Numbered from the stretch's first letter, positions 7,515 to 16,374 are shown. The stretch is 64,000 nt of DNA from Clavibacter michiganensis subsp. insidiosus (GCF_002240565.1 NZ_MZMO01000002.1:11339-75338), one strand, 5' to 3'. Numbers and translations are program-made. The notes: a model not told the origin generated them from the letters alone.

Positions 7515-7949
7515 CTACTGCGCGAACGCAGGCTCGGCCACGTGTTCCGCTGCGTCGCTCGTCGCGCCGTGATCCGTCGGCTGCCCGGCGCTCACCCCGG
7601 CGGTGCCGCCGGGGCCGGCGGGCGCCTTCGCGACGTCCCGGACGGCGATGCCGAGGCGCTTGGCGACCTCGCTCCGAGTGATTCCCTCGGCCAGCATCCG
7701 TGTCATCACACCCGTTGCCTCACTACGCGCCGTCGACGTCTCCGCATCGGCGCGCGCGCGGATCTCCGCGATCTGCCGAGCCGTCTCCGCCTCGATCACG
7801 TCGATGGCGTCGACGGCGACGAAGTAGTCCACCGCCAGCTCCTCGAGCGCGGCCTCTCGACGGCGGAACTCCGCCGCCTGCTCCGTCGCTCGCTCGCGTG
7901 CCGCCTTCCGCGCGGCCGACGCCTTCCCTGACTTCCGAACCTCCGCCAT
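7515..7949 (-). CDS. Coiled-coil/HTH accessory protein of the mobilisation region
   Basis: The protein has 144 residues. Residues 1-80 are a long charged helix rich in Ala, Arg and Glu, probably coiled coil. Residues 85-110 (MLAEGITRSEVAKRLGIAVRDV) form an HTH. The tail is Gly/Pro/Ala-rich. It is divergent from the relaxase genes across a 350-bp noncoding interval, the usual place for an oriT-binding accessory or repressor. It may bind the palindrome at 8281. That role is inferred from position. Confidence 0.6.
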   Translation of the reverse strand: MAEVRKSGKASAARKAARERATEQAAEFRRREAALEELAVDYFVAVDAIDVIEAETARQIAEIRARADAETSTARSEATGVMTRMLAEGITRSEVAKRLGIAVRDVAKAPAGPGGTAGVSAGQPTDHGATSDAAEHVAEPAFAQ

Positions 7950-8280
7950 GCCGTCTCCATCCCGTCATCGCGCCGCGAGCTGTTCCGCCCCCGGTCGGCA
8001 GGAATCCTAACGCCCAACAGCGGCGGCGGGCGGAGCTCCCACGGTCGCGCTGTCTGACTGCGCTGCGCGCGATCGGTGACGGCCGGCGACCCCTGCGGCG
8101 GGGCACGTCGCTCCTCGTTCCTCGTCGCTCCATGCCCGCCTGGCGGTCTTCGCCCGTCTACCGCGCTCACTCCGCCTCCAACTCCGCTGCGCTACGTCTC
8201 CGCCTCCGTTCCCGGCCACCTCTGCTCCTTCCACTCCTCGCTCGTTCCTCACTCGTCGCTCCACTCCCAGATGCGTCACA
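7950..8280. other. Noncoding interval, candidate oriT region
   Basis: These 330 bases lie between the divergent accessory gene and the relaxase-type genes. They hold pyrimidine-rich near-repeats (for example CGTCGCTCCTCGTTCCTCGTCGCTCC near 8107 and a related run near 8238, each broken here by description rather than full sequence). No plausible gene is present. MobF oriT sites usually lie next to the relaxase gene, so this is the first place to look. No nic site can be named from sequence alone. Confidence 0.35.
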
Positions 8281-8305
8281 CCTCAGGCATTATAAATGAA
8301 TGAGG
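8281..8305. promoter_or_regulatory. Interrupted palindrome, operator or oriT arm
   Basis: CCTCA and CATT are mirrored by AATG and TGAGG around a central ATA, in an AT-rich core containing TATAAA. It overlaps the first possible start of the relaxase-like gene (ATG 8300), so binding here would repress that operon. Confidence 0.5.
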
Positions 8306-9022
8306 TACGCTCGACCCATGTTTCAGATGCGATCGCTGACTCTCTCCGGGTTCGCCCAGGGGTGTCCCACGCCGCTCGCAGGTGAAAGTGACGGCACCTG
8401 GATTGGTAGAACGCCGGCCGGCGTTGACCCGTCCACGCCGGTGTCACCGTCGCAGTTTCGCGACATCGCGGCTCGCGCGACTGACACCGTCACCGCGTCG
8501 CCGGCGCTCCTGGAGCTCACGTTCGACGTCCCTCGATCGGTGTCCGTCCTCTGGGCCACACAGTCGGAGGAGATCCGTGTACTGCTCACGGAGACAGTTC
8601 TCCGCGCCGTCGACGACACGTTGCAGATGCTCGACTCGTCGTGGGTGTTCGCTCGCCGTGGTGCTCGCGGCGTCGCACAGATCGACGTGGCCTCCCCCAT
8701 CGCGGGGTGCGCGTTTCTGCACTACTTCGACCGTCAGGGGAAGCCGGCCCTGCATGTCCACGTCGACGTCATCAACGCGGTACTCGGATCGGATGGGCAG
8801 GTCTCGGGCATGGACGTGCCCACCTTCCGAACCGCGGACGAGCTAGCCCACGAGAGGTACGCGTCGTCCCTCATGTCCGGACTGCGTGAGCTCGTCGGCG
8901 TCGCATCCGAGATCTCCTACGGCGACGACCGCCGCACGCACTTCGAGGTTGCCGGCGTCGACCCGGCGCTGATCTGGGATCTGCCCCGGGTGCCGCTCAC
9001 TCCCGGGGATCCCCACCCATGA
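8300..9022 (+). CDS. Stand-alone MobF relaxase-like domain lacking the catalytic tyrosines
   Basis: This protein of up to 240 residues aligns with the N-terminal relaxase domain of its downstream neighbour. The metal-binding histidines are kept: LHYFDRQGKPALHVH gives His141, His152 and His154. SVLWA and GVAQIDV blocks also match. The front, where MobF enzymes carry the nicking tyrosines (GYTYY in the neighbour), reads SGFAQGCPTPLAG with no Tyr pair. It therefore should not form the covalent DNA link and may act as a DNA-binding regulator or decoy at oriT, or be a decaying paralog. ATG 8300 lies inside a palindrome, so ATG 8318 is an alternative start. Its stop overlaps the next ORF by ATGA. 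Confidence 0.65.
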   Translation: MRYARPMFQMRSLTLSGFAQGCPTPLAGESDGTWIGRTPAGVDPSTPVSPSQFRDIAARATDTVTASPALLELTFDVPRSVSVLWATQSEEIRVLLTETVLRAVDDTLQMLDSSWVFARRGARGVAQIDVASPIAGCAFLHYFDRQGKPALHVHVDVINAVLGSDGQVSGMDVPTFRTADELAHERYASSLMSGLRELVGVASEISYGDDRRTHFEVAGVDPALIWDLPRVPLTPGDPHP

Positions 9023-9084
9023 GCACGGTCGACGCCACGCGGCGCCGGCTGCATCACGGGTGCATCCGGCGACGCCTCTCATGA
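9019..9084 (+). CDS. 21-residue Arg/His-rich linking peptide
   Basis: The ATG overlaps the stop of the relaxase-like gene (ATGA, 9019-9022), and its TGA overlaps the relaxase ATG (ATGA, 9081-9084). The product begins MSTVDATRRRLHHG and ends RRRLS. The exact overlap at both ends fits a translational-coupling peptide, but chance cannot be excluded for so short a frame. Confidence 0.4.
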   Translation: MSTVDATRRRLHHGCIRRRLS

Positions 9085-12000
9085 TGACGATGCACGTCCT
9101 CTCCGCCGGGGACGGGTACACCTACTACACGAGCGAGGTCGCCACCGGCGACGCGAAGCGCGACCGGGACCGTGAGCTCGGCGACTACTACACCGTCGAC
9201 GGCAACCCTCCCGGACGGTGGATGGGTCGCGGGGCCGACGTCCTCGGCGTCTCGGGGACGGTCACCGAGGAACAGATGAAGGCCCTCTACGGCGAAGGGC
9301 TGCACCCGGACGCGGACCGCATCATCGCCGACGCCCTCGCCGAAGGAGCATCCGCGAAGGAGGCGCAGCAGCGCGCCAAGCTCGGCCGCTCCTACTACGC
9401 CTACCGTGCAGGACCCGCCACTCTGCAGGGGCGGATCCAAGCCGGCTACGACACGTTTCAGCGCCTCAGCGGCCACGAGCCCGACGCCGAGGAACGCCGC
9501 CTCATCCGCGCCCGCGAGGGGGCTCAGGCGTTCCGCGACGCGAAGGGGCGGGAGCCGGCGGACAAGGAGGAGCTCGGGAAGTTCATCACCGCCGCCACCC
9601 GCCCCGACCAGACCGCGGTCGCCGGGTTCGACCTCGTGTGCTCCCCGTCTAAGAGCGTCTCCGTGCTCTGGGCACTCGGCGACACTGAGACCCGGAAGGC
9701 CATCGAGGCCGCGCAGGAGCAGGCTGTGCGTGACACGATCGGCTACCTCGAGCGCGAGGCCATCGCGACCCGCGCCGGCACCAACGGGGTCGCGCAGATC
9801 GAGGTGGAAGGCGGCATCGCGGCGACCGTGTTCCGCCACTACGACTCGCGCAACGGCGACCCGCAGCTGCACGACCACGTCGTGGTCGCGAACAAGGTCA
9901 AGGGCGTGGACGGCAAGTGGCGCACCATCGACTCCAAGCTCCTGCACCGCATGAACGTGCCCGCGTCGGAGTTCTACAACGCCGCCGTGATGTCCGAGGT
10001 GTGCCGTCGGCTCGGCGTCACGACGACCGCCCGGGTCCCCTCCCCCGGTAAGCGGCCGGTGATGGAGATCGCGGGCGTCGACCCGGATCTGATCGACACG
10101 TTCTCCTCCCGCTCCGCCTCCATCCGCACGGCGACCGCGCGGCTGACGGAGGAGTACCAGCGCGACCACGGGCGTGCACCGGACGCGAAGACGCTCATCG
10201 CGATCGCGCAGCAGGCGACGTTGGAGACGCGGCCGCAGAAGGACCACGTCCGCTCTCCGCAGGCGATCCACGAGGCCGCCGTCGCCCGCGTCGGCGCCGA
10301 CCGCGCCGCCGGCCTCGTCTCCGCTGCGCGCGACCTCGCGCGAAGCGTCAAGGCCGCCGTGAGCGTCGACGTCGACGAGGTCACGGCGCAGGTGCTCCGC
10401 ACGGTGGAAGAGCATCACGCGGTGTGGGGCGCGCACGTCATCGAGGCCGAAGCCCGCCGGCACCTCGCCGCCCTGATCCCCAACCAGCGCATCGCGGAAC
10501 CGCTCGTGCAGAAGGTCACTCGCGCCGCCCTGGGTGGATCGGTGACGCTCACTCCCCCGTCCCCGCATGGCGCGTTCACTCCGCTCACGCGGTCGGACGG
10601 GTCGAGCATCTACGACCACAAGGGCAAGACCCTGTTCACGTCGACGCGGATCCTCGACGCCGAGGACCAGCTCCTCGACGCCGCCCGCACCCGCACCGTC
10701 TCCCCCGTGAGCCGGGAGACGTTCGAGCGCACGGCTGCCCAGCACACCGGTCCGCTCGACGCTGGCCAACGGGATCTCGCGCGCGAGTTCGCGACGTCGG
10801 ACCGTGAGCTCGTGGTCGGCATCGGCCCCGCCGGCGCCGGCAAGACGACCGCGCTGCGCCTGGCTGCGACTGCGCTCGAGGACGGCGGCTGCCGCATGAT
10901 CGGCCTCGCCCCCTCCGCCCCCGCTGCGTCCGTGATCGCCGAGGCGGTCGGCATTGAGGCGACCACCATCCACGGGTTCCTGACCGCCCACGCGCAGGCG
11001 GAGCTGCCCGAGAAGTATGAGATCCGCGCCGGCGACGTCCTGGTCGTCGACGAGGCAGGCATGGCCGGCACGCAGCGCCTCGCCGCCCTGCACACCATCG
11101 CCCGCGAGTACGGGGCGCACGTGCGCCTCATCGGCGACGACCGCCAGCTCTCGGCTGTCGAGGCCGGTGGGGCGCTGCGCCTGATCGACCGCGAGGTGGG
11201 GTCCGTGCGTCTCGAGCACGTCCACCGGTTCCAGGACGCCGACGAAGCAGAGGCCTCCCTGCATCTGCGCGACCCGCTGCGCCCCGGGGACCCGTTCGCC
11301 TGGTACCAGGCCAACGGACGCGTCATCGGCGGCGACGTCGACCGGATGACCGACGCCGTGTTCGCCGGCTGGCAGACCGACACCGATGCCGGTCTTCGCT
11401 CGCTGATGCTCGCTCCCACCGGTGCCACCGTCACCGAGCTCAACGCCCGCGCGCAGGCCCACCGCATCGCCGCCGGCACCGTCACCGGCACCCACTCGGT
11501 GAAGCTCCGCGACGACCTCTCCGCCCACGTCGGCGACGTCGTCGCCACCCGCCGCAACGAGTCCTCCCTGCGGATCCAGAACGGCCGCGACCGGGTCAAG
11601 AACGGCGACCTCTGGCAGGTCACCCGCATCGGCGCCGACGGATCCCTCGACGTCGTCCACCGCGACCACCAGGCCCCGGTCACGCTGCCCGCCGGCTACG
11701 TGCGCGAGCACGTCGAGCTCGGCTACGCCCGCACCATCAGCCGCTCCCAGGGCCTCACCGCCGACACCAGCCACGTCCTGGGCGACGAGAGCATGACCCG
11801 CGAGACCGCGTACACCGGCCTCACCCGCGGCAAGCAGTCCAACCGCCTCTACCTCGAGGTCGCCGACGGCGGCGCCGTCGACGACGCGCTCGAGCAGATC
11901 GGCGCCCGCTCCGACGCGATGCTCTCCGCGCATGAGACCATCCGCGCCGAGCAGGACCGGGTCGACGACCTGGTCACCCTCATCGACCAGCACGCCGACG

Positions 12001-13532
12001 TCGCCGAGCGCGCCGGCGAGATCCGCTACGGCCGGATCGCCGAGGTCGCCCTCGGGACCAGCCTCGCCACCACCCTGCAGTCGCAGGAGAGTTGGGGTGC
12101 CGTCGCGGCCGCGCTCCGGCACGCCGAGGACTACGGGTTCAGCCCCGTCGAGACCCTCCGCGTGGCGTACGAGCAGCGTGAGCTCGGCACGGCCGACGAT
12201 GTGCCGGCGGTGCTGTCCTGGCGCATCGAACGCGCCCTCGAGAAGATCGACGCCCCGAGGCGCTCCGTCATGGACCTGCCCGACGTCGACGGCGTCGCCG
12301 CCTGGATCGCCGACGCCCGCCTGCAGGACAACGACCTGGTGCCCGAGGACTGGCGCGAGCACCTGCAGGAGCGCCACCACTACATCGGCGTCCGCCTCAA
12401 GGAACGCGGCGCCGCCCTCGCCGTCGAGCGCCCCGCCTGGACCGACGCGCTCGGCGCCGTCCCCTCGCACCCCAAGCGGATGATCGCCTGGCACCAGCTC
12501 GCCGCCGAGGTCGACGTCCTCCGCGCCAAGTACCGCGTCGACCCCGCCGAGCCGCAGGCGATCCCGGCGACGCTGCGCGGGAACGAGATCGCCGACCGGC
12601 TGCAGAAGCGCGTCACCGCCATGCACAAGGCATCCCTGCTCCTCACCGCGGCGCCGATCTCGCTCGACGCTCGCCAGCGGTACGCGGCCCACTTCACCAA
12701 CCGCGTTGACGCCGTCCGCGCCACCCTCGGCCGGCCCGTGGTCATGCCTGCGATCGCGGCCGCGGCCGCGCAGCAGGCTCCCGCGGTCGTGGCCACGGCT
12801 ACGGCCGCGGCCACAGAGCTCGCCGCGGCGGCCACTCCGCAGGCGTCCACCGTCGAGATCGCACCCGCGGCCGCGACCAATCCCGTGGCCACGGCGTCCC
12901 CCACCACCGAACAGGAAGGAATCACCATGAGCGATCCCATCGACGAGGCACTCGAGCACGTCGGCCGGCACGTGGGCCGGGTCGGTCAGACCGTCACCTC
13001 GGAAGTCACCCGGCAGATCCAGCGCGCCGCTGACGAGCGTCGCCGCGAGCAGCAGGAGGCGCAGCGGAGAGCCGAGCGCGAGCGCGAGCACGCGGCCCGC
13101 GAGGCGCAGCGGAAGGCCGATCGGGAGCGGGAGAAGGCGGAGCAGGCCGCCGCCCGCGAGCAGGAGCGCGCCGACCGGCTCGCGGCTCGCTATGGACGCC
13201 CCGAAGCCGAGCAGCAGCAGGAGGCTGCCGGCGTCCAGGCGGGCGCCGCCCTCGGCGCAGCCGCGGCCAGCAGCACCGAGGCGGAGACCGATTCCGCGGC
13301 GATCACTTCGGACGGCCGCGACGCCGCGCGGACCGAATCCGCCGAGATCGACGCCGCCGGACAGAGCGACGCCGACCAGTACACCGGTCGTGAGCTCCAG
13401 GAGCGCGAGATGCTCCAGGCGGCCGGCATCGACCCCGACGAGCGCTCCACTGACACGCGTGCCGACAGCTCGTGGACGGACCAGCCGGCGGCACCGGAGA
13501 TCTCGCGCGGTGACGACGGCATGGAGCGCTGA
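9081..13532 (+). CDS. traA: MobF conjugative relaxase-helicase (TraA/TrwC type)
   Basis: This is the enzyme that nicks oriT and unwinds the transferred strand. From ATG 9081 it has 1483 residues. The relaxase domain (1-345) has tyrosines 13, 15 and 16 (GYTYY), Tyr36-37, and three metal histidines (253, 264, 266 in FRHYDSRNGDPQLHDH). The RecD-like helicase (about 550-960) has Walker A GPAGAGKTT with Lys588 and Walker B VVDEAGMAG with Asp657-Glu658; GDDRQLSAVEAGG and a UvrD-type C-terminal motif follow. A long helical domain, an Ala/Thr-rich linker, an Arg/Glu coiled coil (about 1300-1395) and a 47-residue tail shared with the 5539 gene complete it. GTG 9060 is an alternative start. An internal start is seen at 12927. 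Confidence 0.92.
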   Translation: MMTMHVLSAGDGYTYYTSEVATGDAKRDRDRELGDYYTVDGNPPGRWMGRGADVLGVSGTVTEEQMKALYGEGLHPDADRIIADALAEGASAKEAQQRAKLGRSYYAYRAGPATLQGRIQAGYDTFQRLSGHEPDAEERRLIRAREGAQAFRDAKGREPADKEELGKFITAATRPDQTAVAGFDLVCSPSKSVSVLWALGDTETRKAIEAAQEQAVRDTIGYLEREAIATRAGTNGVAQIEVEGGIAATVFRHYDSRNGDPQLHDHVVVANKVKGVDGKWRTIDSKLLHRMNVPASEFYNAAVMSEVCRRLGVTTTARVPSPGKRPVMEIAGVDPDLIDTFSSRSASIRTATARLTEEYQRDHGRAPDAKTLIAIAQQATLETRPQKDHVRSPQAIHEAAVARVGADRAAGLVSAARDLARSVKAAVSVDVDEVTAQVLRTVEEHHAVWGAHVIEAEARRHLAALIPNQRIAEPLVQKVTRAALGGSVTLTPPSPHGAFTPLTRSDGSSIYDHKGKTLFTSTRILDAEDQLLDAARTRTVSPVSRETFERTAAQHTGPLDAGQRDLAREFATSDRELVVGIGPAGAGKTTALRLAATALEDGGCRMIGLAPSAPAASVIAEAVGIEATTIHGFLTAHAQAELPEKYEIRAGDVLVVDEAGMAGTQRLAALHTIAREYGAHVRLIGDDRQLSAVEAGGALRLIDREVGSVRLEHVHRFQDADEAEASLHLRDPLRPGDPFAWYQANGRVIGGDVDRMTDAVFAGWQTDTDAGLRSLMLAPTGATVTELNARAQAHRIAAGTVTGTHSVKLRDDLSAHVGDVVATRRNESSLRIQNGRDRVKNGDLWQVTRIGADGSLDVVHRDHQAPVTLPAGYVREHVELGYARTISRSQGLTADTSHVLGDESMTRETAYTGLTRGKQSNRLYLEVADGGAVDDALEQIGARSDAMLSAHETIRAEQDRVDDLVTLIDQHADVAERAGEIRYGRIAEVALGTSLATTLQSQESWGAVAAALRHAEDYGFSPVETLRVAYEQRELGTADDVPAVLSWRIERALEKIDAPRRSVMDLPDVDGVAAWIADARLQDNDLVPEDWREHLQERHHYIGVRLKERGAALAVERPAWTDALGAVPSHPKRMIAWHQLAAEVDVLRAKYRVDPAEPQAIPATLRGNEIADRLQKRVTAMHKASLLLTAAPISLDARQRYAAHFTNRVDAVRATLGRPVVMPAIAAAAAQQAPAVVATATAAATELAAAATPQASTVEIAPAAATNPVATASPTTEQEGITMSDPIDEALEHVGRHVGRVGQTVTSEVTRQIQRAADERRREQQEAQRRAEREREHAAREAQRKADREREKAEQAAAREQERADRLAARYGRPEAEQQQEAAGVQAGAALGAAAASSTEAETDSAAITSDGRDAARTESAEIDAAGQSDADQYTGRELQEREMLQAAGIDPDERSTDTRADSSWTDQPAAPEISRGDDGMER
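12927..13532 (+). CDS. Possible separately initiated relaxase C-terminal protein
   Basis: ATG 12927 has AGGAAGGA six bases upstream, stronger than the signal at the main start. The 201-residue product begins MSDPIDEALEHVG, contains the coiled coil and ends with the shared tail. It follows an Ala/Thr/Pro-rich linker, so it looks like a once-separate gene joined in frame. F-type TraI is known to have an internal start giving a shorter product. Confidence 0.45.
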   Translation: MSDPIDEALEHVGRHVGRVGQTVTSEVTRQIQRAADERRREQQEAQRRAEREREHAAREAQRKADREREKAEQAAAREQERADRLAARYGRPEAEQQQEAAGVQAGAALGAAAASSTEAETDSAAITSDGRDAARTESAEIDAAGQSDADQYTGRELQEREMLQAAGIDPDERSTDTRADSSWTDQPAAPEISRGDDGMER

Positions 13533-13545
13533 CGCGGGCACGGAG

Positions 13546-13576
13546 AAGGCCGGGCACCCACGGGGTGCCCGGCCTT
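13546..13576. terminator. Bidirectional terminator hairpin
   Basis: AAGGCCGGGCACCC pairs perfectly with GGGTGCCCGGCCTT around a 3-4 base loop, between the convergent relaxase and T4SS operons. Confidence 0.85.
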
Positions 13577-13589
13577 CGTCGTGCCCGCG

Positions 13590-14147
13590 TCAGATGAGGG
13601 GGACGTCCTCGGGCGGCATCTCCGGGGCGATCGTGAGCGGCTCGCCGTTGTTGTCGGCGAGGTGCCCCGCGGCGTTGCAGGCCCGGAAGGGGCCGTAGGT
13701 CTTGTCGAAGATGATGCGTGCGTGGTGGTCCCAGTGCTGCACCCACCACGCCGACTGCGCGAGCCGATCGTCCGTCATGCGCTTCGTCGCCTCGAGGTAG
13801 CCCTTCCAGGACACGTAGAACCGCTCGACGACTTCCGGGTGCTTCCACCACTCCGGGCACCACCCCGGCTTCTGCCCCACCGGCACCCCGAACGCCTCGA
13901 CACGGCTCAGCTGCAGTGCGACCCACTCCAGGAACAGCGTCCGGTCGTCCTTCTTCGGCTTCTTCGGCCGCGGTGGTGCCTTCTGCTCCCCCGCGTCGAC
14001 CACCTCGCCGGTCGACTCGTCCGCAGACGGCATGCCCTCGTCCTCGGGTGGCGGGGGCGCGTCGTGATCGTCCAGAGGCGGCGCATCGTCGCCCCAGTCC
14101 GGCTCGGGCACTTCGGGCCACCGTGTCGGGTCAAACGGCGTCGACAT
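13590..14147 (-). CDS. DUF4913 protein
   Basis: The protein has 185 residues. The first 80 are acidic and Pro-rich with a Lys/Pro stretch (RPKKPKKDD). The DUF4913 domain follows with WCPEWWKHPEVVERF, the SAWWVQHWDHHARIIF block and the final GPFRAC. This family is found beside conjugation genes of actinobacteria, but its job is unknown. It is the last gene of the secretion operon and its start overlaps the VirD4 stop by 17 bases. Confidence 0.8.
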   Translation of the reverse strand: MSTPFDPTRWPEVPEPDWGDDAPPLDDHDAPPPPEDEGMPSADESTGEVVDAGEQKAPPRPKKPKKDDRTLFLEWVALQLSRVEAFGVPVGQKPGWCPEWWKHPEVVERFYVSWKGYLEATKRMTDDRLAQSAWWVQHWDHHARIIFDKTYGPFRACNAAGHLADNNGEPLTIAPEMPPEDVPLI

Positions 14148-15768
14148 GCTCAGGCCTCCCCGTGATCGCCTCCGGCTCAGCCGCCGGCCCCTTCGGCTTC
14201 TTCGGCTTCACGATCTTGCCGTTGACCACCTCCTGCCCGTTGATCATGGCCATGAGCACTTCGTCCTCGAAGCACGGCCGGATGCGGATGAGGACCGGTC
14301 CGACGTCAGAGGCGTCGAACACGGCCCGCCACTTCGGCAGGTGCGCCAACACGTCTGCCGGCAGGATCGGCTTCGACCTGGACGTGCGCGACTTCGTGCT
14401 GCCGTTGCGGCCGGAGGAGGTGTTCGTCGTCCACTCCTCGAAGTTGCCGATGCTCTCGCTGAACCGCTTGAGGAACGGCGACTGGGTGGACTCGCCGCCC
14501 CCGTAGACGCGGATCGAGGACGTGCTCCACAGCGCGTCGGCGCCGTCGTTGCCGAACGTGCGGACGATCTGCCCCCACGACTGGAAGTACATGCCGAGGA
14601 TGAGCCCCAGGGAGCCGTAGAACGACACCAGCTCCGGCAGTTCCGGCCATCGGACGATGTTCGCGACCTCGTCGAGCTCGAACACGACAGGGACGCGGAT
14701 ACGTCCCCCGTCCGCGGACGCGGCGCGCTCCCCCGCGCGCGCGATCGACCGCACGAGCGCAGCCACGAATGCGCCACCGGATCCCGCGCCGTTGCGGGAG
14801 ATCAGCACGGCCGTGTCGTTGCTGCGCACGAACGCGTCCGCGTCGAACCGCCGCACTCCCCGCGCGTTGGTCCAGGCGAGCAGCTTGTCGTTGGCGAGGG
14901 CCGACGCCATGCGCTGCGCGGTGGCGTAGACGCTGCCGCGCGTCTTGTCCGGCTGCCCCTGCAGGCCGAGCAATGCAGCCGCCGGCCCCGACTGCCCGTG
15001 CTTCCGCATGACGGCGCGGAGCTCGTCGTGCTTCTGCTGCGTGATCCACGTGTACACCTGGGCGTCGCCCTCGCCCTCGAGCTTCGCGGCGAGCAGCGCG
15101 TAGGCGAACAGGTCGCGACCCTGTGAGTCGAACTGCGCGTCGCTCTTGCTGTCGCCGTCCTTCGTGCTGGCCTCGAAGATCGCCGCGATCTCCTGCGCCG
15201 TCGTGAGGTCGGTGACATCGTCCAGCGGGTCGTAGATGAAGTCCGGCCGCGCGTCCTGCCGGTAGACCTGCATCGGGTCGTACACCCACTGCTCGCCCGC
15301 GCGCTGGCGGCCGGCGAGGACCTCCTTCACTCCGTCGACCTTGTTCGACGTCATCACCGCCGCGCCGGGCGCCTCGAGCATGTGGCGGACCACGGACCCC
15401 GTGGTCTTCCCGCGGCCGGGCCCGAAGATGTAGATCGCGACGTCACGCCACCCCTGCCACACCCACGTCGCGCCGGCGCCGACGAGCGTCCCGATCTTCT
15501 GCCCGGGCGGGAGATCCTCGACGTTCGGGTGCAGGTCCTCGCGTGTGGCCTTCAACCGTGCCGGATACAACACCGGGGCGAGTCGGTTGCCGGCGCGCAG
15601 GTGACGCTGCATCCGGTCCACGGGATGCCGTCCGCGCATGCGGATCAGAGCGAGCACGGCGCCGGCGAGGGCCAGCACCACCAGGACGATGAGCAGCGGT
15701 GTCCCCCACCACGGCCACCGGAACTGCTCGAACGCCATCTGGATCGGGTCGGGCGCGGGCGTGTACAT
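14131..15768 (-). CDS. VirD4/TraG-type coupling protein
   Basis: This 545-residue ATPase brings the relaxosome to the secretion channel. One membrane segment lies at residues 23-43. Walker A is FGPGRGKTTG with Lys121, and Walker B is VVFELDEVAN. The fold continues with the TraG/TraD pattern (SVYATAQRM, VLISRNGAGSGGAFVAALVRS, SWGQIVRTFG). The C-terminus is Lys/Pro-rich. The start overlaps the upstream HTH gene stop. It is expected to recognise the C-terminal tail of the relaxase. Confidence 0.88.
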   Translation of the reverse strand: MYTPAPDPIQMAFEQFRWPWWGTPLLIVLVVLALAGAVLALIRMRGRHPVDRMQRHLRAGNRLAPVLYPARLKATREDLHPNVEDLPPGQKIGTLVGAGATWVWQGWRDVAIYIFGPGRGKTTGSVVRHMLEAPGAAVMTSNKVDGVKEVLAGRQRAGEQWVYDPMQVYRQDARPDFIYDPLDDVTDLTTAQEIAAIFEASTKDGDSKSDAQFDSQGRDLFAYALLAAKLEGEGDAQVYTWITQQKHDELRAVMRKHGQSGPAAALLGLQGQPDKTRGSVYATAQRMASALANDKLLAWTNARGVRRFDADAFVRSNDTAVLISRNGAGSGGAFVAALVRSIARAGERAASADGGRIRVPVVFELDEVANIVRWPELPELVSFYGSLGLILGMYFQSWGQIVRTFGNDGADALWSTSSIRVYGGGESTQSPFLKRFSESIGNFEEWTTNTSSGRNGSTKSRTSRSKPILPADVLAHLPKWRAVFDASDVGPVLIRIRPCFEDEVLMAMINGQEVVNGKIVKPKKPKGPAAEPEAITGRPEHVDAV

Positions 15769-16007
15769 CAGCGGTGCTCCTGCACTCCGTCGTCCTCGTC
15801 GACGAGCCGCCGCCGTTCGGCATCGTCAACGAGCTGCCGAACGCGGCGCCGCGATAGCCCGGCAGCTTCCGCGGCGCCCTTCTGCCCCAGAACCGCGACA
15901 GAGGCGACGATCGCTTCGTCTCGCTCCAGGCGTGCCCTCCTGTAGGCGTCGGCGACGTCCTGGACGTACTCCGCTGTCGCGGTGATCGCGCGGCCGATCC
16001 CGGCCAT
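15768..16007 (-). CDS. Small HTH protein, 79 residues
   Basis: The front is helical (AITATAEYVQDVADAYRRARLERDEAIV) and is followed by an HTH (LGQKGAAEAAGLSRRRVRQLVDDAERR). It overlaps both neighbours, so it is part of the transfer operon. A GTG at 16013, overlapping the upstream stop, is an equally possible start. It may regulate transfer or bind oriT. Confidence 0.65.
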   Translation of the reverse strand: MAGIGRAITATAEYVQDVADAYRRARLERDEAIVASVAVLGQKGAAEAAGLSRRRVRQLVDDAERRRLVDEDDGVQEHR

Positions 16008-16009
16008 GC

Positions 16010-16339
16010 TCACCACGTCCGCCCGGTCCGCATCGACGAGATGCGCTGCAGCTGGTCCATCTGCCACCAGACGACGATCGTCACGAGCGCGAGGAGTCCG
16101 GCGAGGAGCGTTCCGGTGAACAGGTACCCGGAGGGTGCCCATGCGGTCTCCCAGGCGCCTGCTGCCGCGCCGGGACCCATGTCCGGGACGACGAGGGAGA
16201 CGGCACTGGCGAACAGCAGGGCGAGGACCCACAGCCCCACCCCGAGGACGAACCCAGCGGCGGTGTTGCGGATCAGGAGAAGGCCCCGCCGGCGCCACCG
16301 CCGCGGAGGCGCGTTCGTGTGCAGTCGTCCATCGCTCAT
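16010..16339 (-). CDS. Membrane protein with two segments, 109 residues
   Basis: After a basic start (PPRRWRRRGLLL) there are two hydrophobic segments (about residues 25-50 and 72-92), and the last residues are MRTGRTW. It sits between the peptidoglycan hydrolase and the HTH/VirD4 genes. It is probably a small structural component of the secretion channel. No family recognised. RBS AAGGAG lies upstream of ATG 16339. Confidence 0.6.
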   Translation of the reverse strand: MSDGRLHTNAPPRRWRRRGLLLIRNTAAGFVLGVGLWVLALLFASAVSLVVPDMGPGAAAGAWETAWAPSGYLFTGTLLAGLLALVTIVVWWQMDQLQRISSMRTGRTW

Positions 16340-16374
16340 CGTGTGCTCCTTCGTTCGGTCGGTGGTGCTGATGG

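Noticed and set aside
9054..13541. Open frame of 1495 codons opposite the relaxase
   Set aside because: The complement of a high-GC gene has few stops. The forward frame has all relaxase and helicase motifs.
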